From an uncultured Alistipes sp. (lineage in GTDB: Bacteria > Bacteroidota > Bacteroidia > Bacteroidales > Rikenellaceae), in NCBI GenBank assembly GCA_900550925.1, contig URTU01000007.1, forward strand, positions 1-43,869: a stretch of DNA of 43,869 bases, in the 5' to 3' direction. The translations under genes and the position numbers were made by a program. The notes beneath the pieces were generated by a model. It was given only the letters and a program-made list of their open reading frames with translations. It searched no databases and was not told the DNA's origin. Below, piece after piece: positions 32,129 through 40,572 of this stretch (position 1 is the first letter of the stretch; each line of letters begins with the position of its first letter).

Positions 32129-33421
32129 ATGGAAGAGTTTAAACCTACGAAGTACACTCTCAAATGTGTGGCCACGGGCCACGAATTCGAAGATACGGGC
32201 TGGCTGCTCGAAGACCGTCAGAGCAAATCGCCGTCGCTGATCCGTACGGTGTATGCCAAGAAGCAGCTCGAGGTGCGGGATGACAGTTACGGGCTCTACA
32301 AATTCTGTGACTGGCTGCCGGTACGTCGCATCCTGTCGGGGTCGTCGGCTCCGGTGACATACCGCAGCAAGGGTCTGGCCGAAGCGTTGGGGCTCGAAAA
32401 TCTCTATATCACCTTCAACGGCTACCATCCGGCCATCGGTGCCAACATGACTACCTGTTCGTTCAAGGAGACCGAGGCCTATTCGGTTTGCGGGCGCATC
32501 GACGAGAACAATCCCAAAATATTGGTTGTCGCTTCGGCCGGAAATACGGCCCGGGCATTCGCCAAGGTCTGCTCCGACAACAACATACCGCTGCTGCTGA
32601 GCGTCCCCTCGGAGAATCTCAAGGCACTGTGGTTCGAACGTCCGTTGAATCCGTGCGTAAAGCTGATTTCGTGCGAGTATGGCGGCGACTATTTTGATGC
32701 GATACATCTGAGCGATTTGGCACTGAAATCGCAGAGGTTCTATGCCGAGGGCGGTGCCAAGAATGTTGCCCGCCGCGACGGCATGGCTACGACGGTGCTC
32801 TCGGCCGTTACGCACATCGGTCGGATTCCGGACTACTACTTCCAGGCGGTGGGCAGCGGTACCGGTGCCATTGCGGCGTGGGAGGCCAACATGCGTCTGA
32901 TCGAGGATGGCCGTTGGGGCGACACGAAGATGAAACTGATGGTTTCGCAGAATGCCCCCTTCGTGCCGATGTATGATGCGTGGCGAGTCGACTCGCGCAA
33001 GATGCTTCCGTACGATGACAACAAGGCGCGTCGCGATGCCGAGATCATCTCGGCCAAGGTGCTTTCGAACCGCCGGCCTCCTTACGGTATTATTGGAGGT
33101 CTGTACGATGCTCTGAAGGATACCGGCGGCGAGTGTTTCGCAATAACCAATGCGGCGGCACGCAAGGCTGCGGAGTTGTTCCTCCGTACCGAGGGTGTCG
33201 ACATCTATTCGGCTGCGGGCGTTGCGCTGGCGTCGTTCGTCAATGCCGTGAACGCGGGTAAAATCGAGAAGGACGCCACCGTCATGCTCAATGTCACGGG
33301 CGGCGGCGAGGAGCACTTCAAGGAGGGCAAGGAGCTGTGGTATCTGAAACCGACGCATGTCTTCCCGCTGGAACCGGATGCCGAGGATGTGATTGCAAAG
33401 GTCGAGGCGATGTTCGAATAG
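32129..33421 (+). CDS. Probable cysteate synthase (threonine-synthase-like PLP enzyme)
   Basis: 430 residues, fold II PLP enzyme. The Schiff-base Lys113 is in TCSFKETEAYSV; the phosphate-binding region is SAGNTARAF, and QAVGSGTGAIAAW is the C-terminal glycine loop. The combination FCDWLPVRR and NGYHPAIGANM matches cysteate synthase as I remember it, not the ThrC of Bacteroides. Cysteate synthase combines O-phosphoserine and sulfite to cysteate. In methanogens this leads to coenzyme M; in Alistipes and other Bacteroidetes cysteate is the head group of sulfonolipids such as sulfobacin. Threonine synthase is the main alternative. Confidence 0.75.
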   Translation: MEEFKPTKYTLKCVATGHEFEDTGWLLEDRQSKSPSLIRTVYAKKQLEVRDDSYGLYKFCDWLPVRRILSGSSAPVTYRSKGLAEALGLENLYITFNGYHPAIGANMTTCSFKETEAYSVCGRIDENNPKILVVASAGNTARAFAKVCSDNNIPLLLSVPSENLKALWFERPLNPCVKLISCEYGGDYFDAIHLSDLALKSQRFYAEGGAKNVARRDGMATTVLSAVTHIGRIPDYYFQAVGSGTGAIAAWEANMRLIEDGRWGDTKMKLMVSQNAPFVPMYDAWRVDSRKMLPYDDNKARRDAEIISAKVLSNRRPPYGIIGGLYDALKDTGGECFAITNAAARKAAELFLRTEGVDIYSAAGVALASFVNAVNAGKIEKDATVMLNVTGGGEEHFKEGKELWYLKPTHVFPLEPDAEDVIAKVEAMFE

Positions 33422-33467
33422 CAGATGCATTAAATACACAAAACGTCATACAGAGAAAAGATTCGTC

Positions 33468-34442
33468 ATGTTGTATCCGTTGAAATTCAGACCGCGCTTG
33501 AAGAAGCGAATGTGGGGTGGAGAATCCCTTATTGTCAAGAAAGGTAAGGGGTTGCGTGTGGACCGCCTGCAGAAGTACGGCGAGAGTTGGGATCTGTCGG
33601 GCGTCGAAGATGATCTGTCGGTGGTTGCCAACGGCCCTTTGAAGGGTAACAACATTCAGGAACTTACCGAGGTATATATGGGAGACCTGGTCGGCGAGAA
33701 GGTGTTCGACCGTTACGGACGGGAGTTCCCGCTGCTTTTCAAGACGATCGACGCGAAGGACAAGCTTTCGATACAGGTACATCCTGGCGACGACCTGGCT
33801 GCCGAGCGGCATCATTCGTTCGGGAAGACCGAGATGTGGTATATTTCGGAGGCACATCCCGGGGCGGAACTGTATATCGGGTTCAACCGTCCGGTTTCGC
33901 GCGAAGAGTATATCGAGGCCGTTGCGACGGGACACCTGTGCGAGTTGCTCAACCGGTACGAGGTCCGGCAGGGGGATGCATTCATCATACCGGCCGGTAC
34001 GATCCATGCCATCGGTGCCGGAATAGAGCTGATCGAGATCCAGCAGGCGTCGGACGTGACATACCGTGTGTACGACTGGGACCGTATCGATTCCGACGGC
34101 AAACCGCGTGAACTGCATATGGCTCTGGCGGTTGATGCGATAGATTTCGGGGCGGAAGTCAAGTACGATATTACCAGGAAACCGCAGGTAAACGGATCGG
34201 TCCGGCTGGTCGGGGGCAAGCATTTTACGGTCAACCTGATCGAGGTCGACAGGGAGTATGTGCGTGATCTGGCAGCACTCGATTCGTTTGCGGTCTACGT
34301 ATGTGTTTCGGGGCAGATCGTGCTGTCGGCCTCGGGCAGCAACGAGCATCTTGAGGAGGATGATCTGGTGATGATCCCGGCCGAGGAGAACGAGGTGACA
34401 TTCACCGGAAAGGGCCGTTTGCTCGAAGTCTACATCGAATAG
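33468..34442 (+). CDS. manA: Mannose-6-phosphate isomerase, class I
   Basis: 324 residues from MLYPLKF (ATG 33468-33470). Zinc ligands are in SIQVHPGDD (Gln103, His105), KTEMWYI (Glu122) and PAGTIHAIG (His). It interconverts fructose-6-phosphate and mannose-6-phosphate and so feeds GDP-mannose and GDP-fucose for surface polysaccharides. It follows cysteate synthase after 46 bases with no terminator between, so it may be the third gene of the nspC operon. It is of the short Firmicutes/Bacteroidetes type, without the long fungal insertion. Confidence 0.92.
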   Translation: MLYPLKFRPRLKKRMWGGESLIVKKGKGLRVDRLQKYGESWDLSGVEDDLSVVANGPLKGNNIQELTEVYMGDLVGEKVFDRYGREFPLLFKTIDAKDKLSIQVHPGDDLAAERHHSFGKTEMWYISEAHPGAELYIGFNRPVSREEYIEAVATGHLCELLNRYEVRQGDAFIIPAGTIHAIGAGIELIEIQQASDVTYRVYDWDRIDSDGKPRELHMALAVDAIDFGAEVKYDITRKPQVNGSVRLVGGKHFTVNLIEVDREYVRDLAALDSFAVYVCVSGQIVLSASGSNEHLEEDDLVMIPAEENEVTFTGKGRLLEVYIE

Positions 34443-34521
34443 TCGGCCGTGGCGGCGGTATAATCCGTAATGGCCTGCGAATTATAGGGGTTGCGAATTA
34501 GGGGCCATGTAAGTTATAGGG

Positions 34522-34557
34522 GAGGAGAGCGATTCGGTATCAGCCTCCTCTTTTTTT
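34522..34557 (+). terminator. Intrinsic terminator after manA
   Basis: GAGGAG (34522-34527) pairs with CTCCTC (34545-34550), followed by seven T. The loop can also form GC/GC pairs. Confidence 0.8.
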
Positions 34558-34717
34558 GTCGGCCGTGGAGACGTGGCGGGAACCGTAGCCGGCTCGCGAC
34601 ATTGGAGACGGGCGCTGTTTTGAGGTCTGGGCAAAAAGGGTACGCCGATCTAATGTCGGGTAACGGCATGTCGGCACTGGCGGAATAAATTAAATTCGTA
34701 TCTTTACGGCAAACAAT

Positions 34718-35734
34718 ATGTCTATGAAACGATTTTTGAGATATGCCGCCATCTACCTTTTTGTTGCCGGATGGGCAGTCGGACGGCTTTCGGCCCAGAA
34801 TTTCGACATACGTGTTACCGATAGTTGGCAGATGCCTGTTCCGTATGCATTCGTCATTCTGAATGACGTTCCGGTGGCCGTGACCGATACCGACGGCCTG
34901 GCTACGGTCAATTTTTCGCGGTTACGGCTCGGACACACCCTCGCGGCACAGTGCCTCGGCCTGGAGAAGAGCAGTGTCGTGATCGATGCCCGGATGATGG
35001 AGGAGGGACGCTGTGAGTTCACGCTGCGCCCGTCGGCGGGTTATATTGTCGATACGTCGCACGTGGAGTCGGCCTCGTCGGATATACAGCGGATTTTCGA
35101 GGAGACTTCACAGAACGTCATCGCACTCGATTACAACTGTACGGTGAGCGGCAGTTTCGATTTCGAATATCGTGGCGACAAGGCCCGCGGCAGTTTTTCG
35201 GTACGCAACGAGGTGGACGGCAAGGGGTTGAAATATTTTCGCGAAAAGGGTTGGTGCCACCATCCCGTTGTATTCGAGACCGGGAGCGACACGGTCCGTT
35301 TCAGCCACAAGCTGCATGAGGCGGTGCACTACGCCTTTTCGGAGCTGAATTATGCGGTCGCCGCGATCGGTCACGACAGACACTTCTACAAATACCGGCC
35401 CGAGTATGCACTTTTGGGGCGCGATTCCGTTTCTGGGACGGTGCTGTTCCGTATCAACCTGCCCCGGCTCTCGACCAAGGCGGTTCAGATATTGCTGCAT
35501 GTCGACCCTGACGACGGTGCGATCGAACGGATGGAGATATCGGTTTTCCAGTTCGGGACGGCTCTTGTGAAGCGGATTGTGGCCGACATGGAGAGTGCCG
35601 AACCGTTGCGCAAGATGAAGGTTCCGGTATTGCGGCCTCTGACCGTCGAGTATGACTACGCCAACCGCTATTCGGACATGTGGTTGAAGATGACCGGCTT
35701 GCAATATCAGACCGAGGCTGCGGGCCGGCGTTGA
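34718..35734 (+). CDS. Secreted protein with a carboxypeptidase-regulatory-like N-terminal domain
   Basis: 338 residues; ATG at 34718 or 34724. The signal peptide MKRFLRYAAIYLFVAGWAV... is cut near LSAQ. Residues about 28-105 form a beta-sandwich like CarboxypepD_reg domains (IRVTDSWQMPVPYAFVILN, AVTDTDGLATVNFS), where DTDG is the usual turn. The remainder, about 230 residues, is beta-rich and unassigned. TonB-linked receptors often have such an N-terminal domain, but no plug or barrel follows. Upstream TATCTTTA (34699-34706) is a near match to the -7 element. The stop lies inside the 11-bp repeat array. Confidence 0.75.
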   Translation: MSMKRFLRYAAIYLFVAGWAVGRLSAQNFDIRVTDSWQMPVPYAFVILNDVPVAVTDTDGLATVNFSRLRLGHTLAAQCLGLEKSSVVIDARMMEEGRCEFTLRPSAGYIVDTSHVESASSDIQRIFEETSQNVIALDYNCTVSGSFDFEYRGDKARGSFSVRNEVDGKGLKYFREKGWCHHPVVFETGSDTVRFSHKLHEAVHYAFSELNYAVAAIGHDRHFYKYRPEYALLGRDSVSGTVLFRINLPRLSTKAVQILLHVDPDDGAIERMEISVFQFGTALVKRIVADMESAEPLRKMKVPVLRPLTVEYDYANRYSDMWLKMTGLQYQTEAAGRR

Positions 35735-35829
35735 ACCTCGGTTGAACTTTCATTGAACCACCATTGAGTCTCTATTGAACTTCCATTGAACCTCGATTGA
35801 GCCCCATTGAACCGGCGTTGCACCGACAG
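35731..35829. repeat. Degenerate 11-bp tandem repeat, 9 copies
   Basis: Units begin TTGAAC, TTGAG or TTGCAC at 35731, 35742, 35753, 35764, 35775, 35786, 35797, 35807 and 35818. All are spaced 11 bases apart except one 10-base unit (35797-35806). The first six bases are conserved and the last five vary (for example TTGAACCTCGG, TTGAACTTTCA, TTGAACCACCA). The array covers the stop of the gene before it and the gap to the next gene. Confidence 0.9.
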
Positions 35830-35905
35830 TTGTGGGATTTGGCAGCCGTGCAGCCGTCCATTCTGGGCTTGCTGTATTGCAGTTCGGTGCGTTTCTTGCA
35901 TGTGA

Positions 35906-36487
35906 ATGCCCGAAACGACTTTTCGAATGCACGTCGACAAACATAAGATCTTCGGACATATCGACATGATGCAGGCCATCGGCAAATCGATTGCCGTATT
36001 GTTGGCCTATCTGGTCGGAATGTACGTGACCGGCCGCTTCCACAGTTCGTCGAACTATCTGGGAGCGATTCTGGCCTGTACGTCGGCCATTGTGGTGTTT
36101 CAGGGGCAGGGGGTCCGCGACTCCTTTTACAAGGGTTGGCTGCGCGTATTGGGAACCTTTATCGGGGCGGTGGTGGCATACATATATCTTGAAATCTTCG
36201 ATTTTTCGATCTGGGGGTTGACGGCAACGGTCTTTGTGCTTGCGATACTCTGCATGCTGTTCCGGATCCCCGACAACGGCCGCATGGCTACCATTACGCT
36301 GGCCATCATCATGATCGTGTCGAAGGAGTCGCCCAAGATGCCGCCCTGGCTCAATGGCACATTGCGGTTCGTGGAATCGGCGGTGGGGGTTGCGATAGGC
36401 GTTGCGACTATCTGGGCGTACGAACATATCCACAAACTGCTGGTTAAGGTATTCACCCCGAGGCCGAAACCGGAAAAATCGGTCTGA
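35906..36487 (+). CDS. Aromatic-acid-exporter-like membrane protein (ArAE_1/FUSC type)
   Basis: 193 residues; ATG at 35906, with MHVDKHK at 35927 as alternative. Four to five membrane helices: SIAVLLAYLVGMYV, YLGAILACTSAIVVF, VLGTFIGAVVAYIYL, WGLTATVFVLAILCMLF and FVESAVGVAIGVATIWAY. The loop DNGRMATITLAIIMI is typical of ArAE_1 half-length proteins. Full FUSC transporters have a second cytoplasmic half, absent here, so this could be a subunit or a reduced family member. Function is inferred only from fold. No promoter is obvious between it and the 11-bp repeats. Confidence 0.8.
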   Translation: MPETTFRMHVDKHKIFGHIDMMQAIGKSIAVLLAYLVGMYVTGRFHSSSNYLGAILACTSAIVVFQGQGVRDSFYKGWLRVLGTFIGAVVAYIYLEIFDFSIWGLTATVFVLAILCMLFRIPDNGRMATITLAIIMIVSKESPKMPPWLNGTLRFVESAVGVAIGVATIWAYEHIHKLLVKVFTPRPKPEKSV

Positions 36488-36522
36488 AGTGCCGGGAACG
36501 GAAGAAAAAACAGTGCATGATA

Positions 36523-36553
36523 TTTGGCAATTGCGGAATTTTGCCTATCTTTG
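36523..36553 (+). promoter_or_regulatory. Promoter of tRNA-Asp
   Basis: TTTG at 36523-36526, a 19-base spacer and TATCTTTG at 36546-36553: a perfect Bacteroidetes consensus. Confidence 0.85.
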
Positions 36554-36568
36554 TACCCGCAAAGAAAC

Positions 36569-36645
36569 GGTGTGGTAGTTCAGCTGGTTAGAATGCCTGC
36601 CTGTCACGCAGGAGGTCGCGAGTTCGAGTCTCGTCCATACCGCCA
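36569..36645 (+). tRNA. tRNA-Asp(GUC)
   Basis: The acceptor GGTGTGG pairs with CCATACC (one G-U pair). The anticodon stem CCTGC/GCAGG encloses CTGTCAC, anticodon GUC. The discriminator G is followed by encoded CCA (36643-36645), unlike the Ser and Lys tRNAs of this window. Confidence 0.95.
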
Positions 36646-36681
36646 ACGGAGAGTATGCATGAAGCATATTCTCCGTTTTTT
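36646..36681 (+). terminator. Intrinsic terminator of tRNA-Asp
   Basis: ACGGAGAGTATGC pairs with GCATATTCTCCGT (one mismatch), loop ATGAA, followed by a run of T. The stem begins directly after the CCA end. Confidence 0.88.
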
Positions 36682-36941
36682 GTTGCCTGGTGTGCGCCTG
36701 CGGGAGGCGTATGGCGAGTCTCTGATTCCTGAGAAACGGGCTCTTCGGACATGATATCACTCCAGCTTGAACCTCCTTCCATACATAATAATTACGCAAT
36801 CCAGTGACGGTGTTGCATGTCCATCGGCAGGCAGTGGGGCGCTGAAACGATGCGGCTTCGAAAAAAACGCAGTCAGATCGGTCGGAGGGTATTGTTTTTG
36901 CACTGTCGTTTGACAGTTTAACAATTAAAACTTCGTTGAAT

Positions 36942-37196
36942 ATGTTTTTTCTGTGGTATCTTCTTGTCGGACTGGTATCGGGATGGCTGGCCAATCTGAT
37001 AGTCAAGGGGAAAGGATCCGGACTGGTCATCAATCTGATTATAGGCGTTGTCGGCGGACTGTTGGGCGGCTGGATCTTTTCGTTGTTCGGACTCTTCGCC
37101 GTCGGGACCTTCGGCAGTATCATAATGTCGGTCGTGGGAGCGGTTGTCCTGCTTTGGATTGCGGCTATGGTTTACCCCAGGCGCGGCGAAAAGTAA
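36942..37196 (+). CDS. GlsB/YeaQ/YmgE-type (transglycosylase-associated) membrane protein
   Basis: 84 residues from ATG 36942. Three hydrophobic helices rich in Gly: FLWYLLVGLVSGWLANLIV, LVINLIIGVVGGLLGGWIF and IIMSVVGAVVLLWIAAMV. The pattern GKGSGLVINLIIGVVGGLLGGW is the family signature (PF04226). These small stress-associated proteins are common; the name 'transglycosylase-associated' is historical. No clear TAnnTTTG lies upstream. The gene follows the tRNA-Asp terminator after about 260 bases in which I see no gene. Confidence 0.9.
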   Translation: MFFLWYLLVGLVSGWLANLIVKGKGSGLVINLIIGVVGGLLGGWIFSLFGLFAVGTFGSIIMSVVGAVVLLWIAAMVYPRRGEK

Positions 37197-37541
37197 TTCG
37201 CCCCGAAAAGGTTAATGCCGGACTGAAGGCAGCGTTCGTTTTTTCCCTCCCCTCCCTCCCTCTACATGCTGACAAGTTAAACGGGTTCAAGCGGCGTATT
37301 TTGACACCGTCTGAGCCCGTTTAAATCATCCATATATAATTCTCCTCTTTGTTGCCCGCAGCGCAACTGCCCGACTCTCCGTGTTTGCCGTGCCGTCTAC
37401 ACCTTTTGGGTTGTCAGTATCTTCTTGGCACTCCTTCCTCTCTCCGACATTATGTCCGATAACACGCTTTTATGTGAGGATGACATTGTTTGGTTGTGCC
37501 CAGCCCGTTATGGTATGAATTGAATGCGGGTGGTGCGGGGG
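37197..37541. other. Intergenic region with an inverted repeat and a pyrimidine tract
   Basis: Convergent genes lie on both sides. A polypyrimidine tract (T and C only) runs from about 37239 to 37263. The imperfect inverted repeat TTAAACGGGTTC (37277-37288) / GAGCCCGTTTAA (37313-37324) has a 24-base loop and could end transcription from either side, though no clear T run follows. I see no gene here. Confidence 0.6.
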
Positions 37542-38108
37542 TCAAACTTCGGATTCGGCATCCGGCCTCTCGACCGTGTTCCTGAAGAAGGAAAACCGGA
37601 CACTGCCATAATTGCGGACCTGTTCGAAATTCGGATGCGACGAATAGTCGCGGTCCTTCGAGTGCTCGAAAATCAACAACCCGTCTTCACGCAGCAACTT
37701 TCGTTCGAAAACCAGTTCTATGACCTGATCGCTTTCGGTCAGGTCGTACGGGGCGTCCGAAAATATTATGTCGAACTGTTTCGGGCAGTTCTTCAGGTAG
37801 AGGAAAACATTGGCATGCGTCGGATGCAGCATCCCGAATCCGAGTTCTGCCGCAGTCCGCTTGATGAAGTTGAAATGTACGGGGTTCACCTCAACCGAGG
37901 TTACGCTCCGGGCTCCGCGCGAACAGAATTCGTAACTTATCGAACCGGTTCCGGCAAAGAGATCCAGAACGTCGCACTCCTCCAGATCGACCGTGTTCGA
38001 GAGGATGTTGAAGAGGTTCTCCTTTGCAAAATCCGTTGTCGGACGAGCCCGCAGGTTGCGCGGCGGAGTGATCGTCCTGCCGCGATGTGTTCCGCTGATT
38101 ATTCGCAT
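37542..38108 (-). CDS. rsmD: 16S rRNA (guanine966-N2)-methyltransferase RsmD
   Basis: 188 residues from MRIISGTHRGRTI (ATG 38106-38108). The N-terminal signature is RPTTDFAKENLFNIL, the SAM-binding loop VLDLFAGTGSISYE, and VEVNP the ribose-binding acid. The catalytic motif, usually (N/D)PPY, reads SDAPYDL here: the first proline is Ala. The upstream open frame belongs to the overlapping gene's shadow and is not used. The start overlaps the end of the preceding DUF3822-like gene by 10 bases. It modifies G966 in the ribosome P-site region. Confidence 0.92.
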   Translation of the reverse strand: MRIISGTHRGRTITPPRNLRARPTTDFAKENLFNILSNTVDLEECDVLDLFAGTGSISYEFCSRGARSVTSVEVNPVHFNFIKRTAAELGFGMLHPTHANVFLYLKNCPKQFDIIFSDAPYDLTESDQVIELVFERKLLREDGLLIFEHSKDRDYSSHPNFEQVRNYGSVRFSFFRNTVERPDAESEV

Positions 38109-38713
38109 ACGACCCGTTTGAAATGTTTCTTTACAATCTTGGCAGCCTCTTTTGCCGTATTTCCGCCGAGCACTATTGTATAGTCGTCGAGGTGGAACGA
38201 GGCGTCGAGCACCGACAGGCAGTACAGCAGATCGTCGGTGGTGGCGCACGGCACAACTTCGGCGAATCGGAGTCCGCGGTTCCAGACCTTGATGAAGGCG
38301 AGGCCAGCGGTTACGAGACACCATACTGCGGGATTATCTTTGGGAGCAGGGCGCAGGAGCGGAGATGTGAATTCCGCCCGGGAGCCGTATTTGGCGGCAA
38401 CCGCTTCGGGCAGGCCCACCGGCACGGCCATGACGGCGACGATATCGGAATCGGCCGGTTGAGCATTGATTATGGTCTCCTGCGGATCGGGGTATATCCC
38501 GTTCAGGCGGAGTAGCGCATCGGCCGAATCGGGGTTGAATATCGGTTTCGGGACCAGTACGCATTTTGACGTAACGATCTCGACCGAGACGCTCTGGTAT
38601 TGCGGGTCGGCCGGTTTGAGTTCTGTCTGAGAAAAAAGATGTCCATTCAACACCAATTGAATGGACATCTTTTTATTGTCGACCGGAATATTATTCCCAG
38701 TTTCCTGCTTCAT
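38099..38713 (-). CDS. DUF3822-like protein
   Basis: 204 residues. No signal peptide or membrane segment. It starts with a strand-rich part (MSIQLVLNGHLFSQTEL) and later has FIKVWNRGLRFAEVVPCATTDDLLYCLSVLDASF and LGGNTAKEA. This looks like an ASKHA (actin/hexokinase)-type fold as I remember for DUF3822, a Bacteroidetes family that nearly always sits beside rsmD. Function unknown; conserved linkage suggests a link to ribosome or envelope assembly. It overlaps rsmD by 10 bases and the upstream gene by 23. Confidence 0.8.
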   Translation of the reverse strand: MKQETGNNIPVDNKKMSIQLVLNGHLFSQTELKPADPQYQSVSVEIVTSKCVLVPKPIFNPDSADALLRLNGIYPDPQETIINAQPADSDIVAVMAVPVGLPEAVAAKYGSRAEFTSPLLRPAPKDNPAVWCLVTAGLAFIKVWNRGLRFAEVVPCATTDDLLYCLSVLDASFHLDDYTIVLGGNTAKEAAKIVKKHFKRVVCE

Positions 38714-39323
38714 TGTTAGGCTGGTTGATATCGCCGACCTTTACGCCCGGATATTTGTTGTAGATGTTTTTGTTCTCGTCGATGAGGTTGATCAGCTCCT
38801 GGCGGTATTTAACCGTGTCGAGGAACATTTTGTAAGGAGCCTTGCACTCCATGACGGGGACAACGACATTACCTGTCTCCACCGATCCGGCAGCGAGCAG
38901 GAACTCAACCTTGTTTTCGGTTCCGGGGATGTAACGGAGGTTCTGCACATCGGCAACGGAGAGTTTTCTGGGAGCGAAAACGGTATCGATAACCGGTATC
39001 GAGAACTCTTCGACATTCTGTATTTTACGCAGTTTGAGCTGAGCCATAGCTGCCGAGTCATCTTCGTCGACCAGTCGGCGCTCCATGATGAGCGAGTCGT
39101 TGAGGATGAAGTTGATCAGAGTATCGAAGCTGCCGGTAAAGCGCTGATACTTCGATTTGAAAGCACGTTCAGCCGTACGGATGTCCTTGATTCGTTCGAT
39201 AACGGCAGCCTCTTTTGTTTTACGTTCGTTCTCGAATTCTACAGGGGTTGCGATCTGACGATAGACCACGTAAGCCAATGCGATGATGACTATCGCAAGA
39301 CAGATTTGAAGAACTTTTTTCAT
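38691..39323 (-). CDS. Membrane-anchored protein of unknown function
   Basis: 210 residues. One N-terminal membrane helix (VLQICLAIVIIALAYVVYRQI) is followed by a periplasmic domain. It begins with a helical stretch rich in Lys/Glu (ERKTKEAAVIERIKDIRTAERAFKSK), then TGSFDTLINFIL, and ends in a Pro/Asn-rich tail. The opening helix and the spacing resemble pseudopilin-like or Bacteroidetes gliding-associated proteins, but no N-methylation site is present. It is the first gene of an operon with the DUF3822-like gene and rsmD. I cannot assign a function. Confidence 0.75.
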   Translation of the reverse strand: MKKVLQICLAIVIIALAYVVYRQIATPVEFENERKTKEAAVIERIKDIRTAERAFKSKYQRFTGSFDTLINFILNDSLIMERRLVDEDDSAAMAQLKLRKIQNVEEFSIPVIDTVFAPRKLSVADVQNLRYIPGTENKVEFLLAAGSVETGNVVVPVMECKAPYKMFLDTVKYRQELINLIDENKNIYNKYPGVKVGDINQPNNEAGNWE

Positions 39324-39342
39324 TTCTAAGCTATAATTTTAT

Positions 39343-39350
39343 TAAGTTTG
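39343..39350 (+). promoter_or_regulatory. Possible -7 element for the helicase gene
   Basis: TAAGTTTG matches TAnnTTTG, 52 bases before the helicase ATG. No convincing TTTG lies 19-21 bases upstream. Confidence 0.35.
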
Positions 39351-39402
39351 TCATACAAAAAACGTAGGATACACTGTACCGGCACAAACGGATGATAATA
39401 TT

Positions 39403-40569
39403 ATGCTTAATACACATATCGCGACCCAAATTTACACTAAAATTACTTTTATACCAACTTTTGGGCAAAAAAAAATCGTAGAAAAATTTGCCGATTTCAT
39501 TTGCAGCGACGACGCAGAGGAGATTTTCGTCATTAACGGCTATGCCGGAACCGGAAAAACGTCGTTGATTTCGGCCTTTGTGTCGGCGCTTAAGGATTTG
39601 AGAATCAAACCTGTCTTGTTGGCCCCGACGGGACGGGCCGCAAAGGTGCTCGCTCATAATGCCAATCATCCTGCGCAGACTATACATAAACGCATATACC
39701 GTCAGAATAACGCAGCCGCTTACGATGCCCGTTTTTCGCTCGGCTTCAACAAGGAGTCGGATGCCTGTTTCATTGTCGACGAGGCCTCGATGCTGGCCGA
39801 GGGACGGAATGAAGGTTCATTGTTCGGGTCGGGCAACCTGATCGACGACTTTATAAAATATGTAAGGCAGGGCCGGCGTTGCAAGATCGTACTGGTGGGG
39901 GACAGTGCCCAGCTCCCGCCGATAGGCGAGGAGCGCAGTCCGGCTCTCGATCCCGACTACATGTCGCGATACGGTCATGTCATATATAATACATTGGACG
40001 AGGTGGTGCGACAGGAGTCCGGCTCTGGAATCCTGGCCAATGCCACGCTGACACGGTCGATGCTCGATCGGGGGATATGCGAACCGCCGCGGTTCGACAT
40101 GTCGCATCCCGATTTCGAGGCGATCACCGGGGCCGAGTTCATGGAGAAGGTGGAGGAGTGCTACCAGCGTTACGGCCGTGACGAGACGATCGTCATTACG
40201 CGCTCGAACAAGCGGGCAAACCGTTTCAATGCCGGGATACGCCGTTATGTCCTGGGGGCCGAGGAGGAGATCGAGAGCGGTGACATGATGATGATCGTCA
40301 AGAACAACTATTTCTTTACCGAGCGCGACGAGGAGAGCAAGATCGATTTCATTGCCAATGGCGACATTGCCCGGCTGCGGCGTTTGCGGCGCTGCGAGGA
40401 GTTGTACGGGTTTCGGTTTGCCGACGCTACGCTGACGCTGGTCGACTATGACGATACGGAGATCGAGTGCAAGGTGCTGCTGGATACGGTCACTTCGGAT
40501 TCGCCGTCGTTGACCTACGAGGAGAGTTCGAAACTGTTTTATGCCGTCGAGGCCGACTTCATGGATATG
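39403..40569 (+). CDS. RecD-like DNA helicase, truncated at the junction
   Basis: About 389 helicase residues. Superfamily 1 motifs: Walker A VINGYAGTGKTSLIS, motif Ia LLAPTGRAAKVL, motif II CFIVDEASML, and motif III VLVGDSAQLPPIGEE. It resembles the short Bacteroidetes RecD/ExoV-alpha-like helicases. The conserved C-terminal segment with the UvrD-type motif (AYAVTCHKAQG in relatives) is absent: the sequence leaves the family after LTYEESSKLFYAVEADFMDM and continues in frame as AdhE. The missing part is about 70-90 residues. The natural end of this gene is therefore not in the window. Confidence 0.85.
39427..39457 (-). promoter_or_regulatory. Promoter of the rsmD operon
   Basis: On the minus strand, TTG (39457-39455), a 20-base spacer and TAAATTTG (39434-39427), about 100 bases before the start at 39323. 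It lies inside the first codons of the divergent helicase gene. Confidence 0.6.
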
Positions 40570-40572
40570 GCA
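40564..40572. other. Junction between two unrelated genomes
   Basis: Left of this point the protein is a helicase and the DNA has Bacteroidales features. Right of it the protein is the iron-dependent alcohol dehydrogenase domain of AdhE, with different codon use. Both families can supply Asp-Met here, so GATATG is the likely shared sequence, a micro-homology of about six bases. Confidence 0.85.

Noticed and set aside
35731..35829. CRISPR array or coding repeat
   Set aside because: The period of 11 bases leaves no spacers and would shift the reading frame at each unit.
36545..37123. Minus-strand reading frames containing DETRTRDLLRDRQ
   Set aside because: They are antisense translations of tRNA-Asp.
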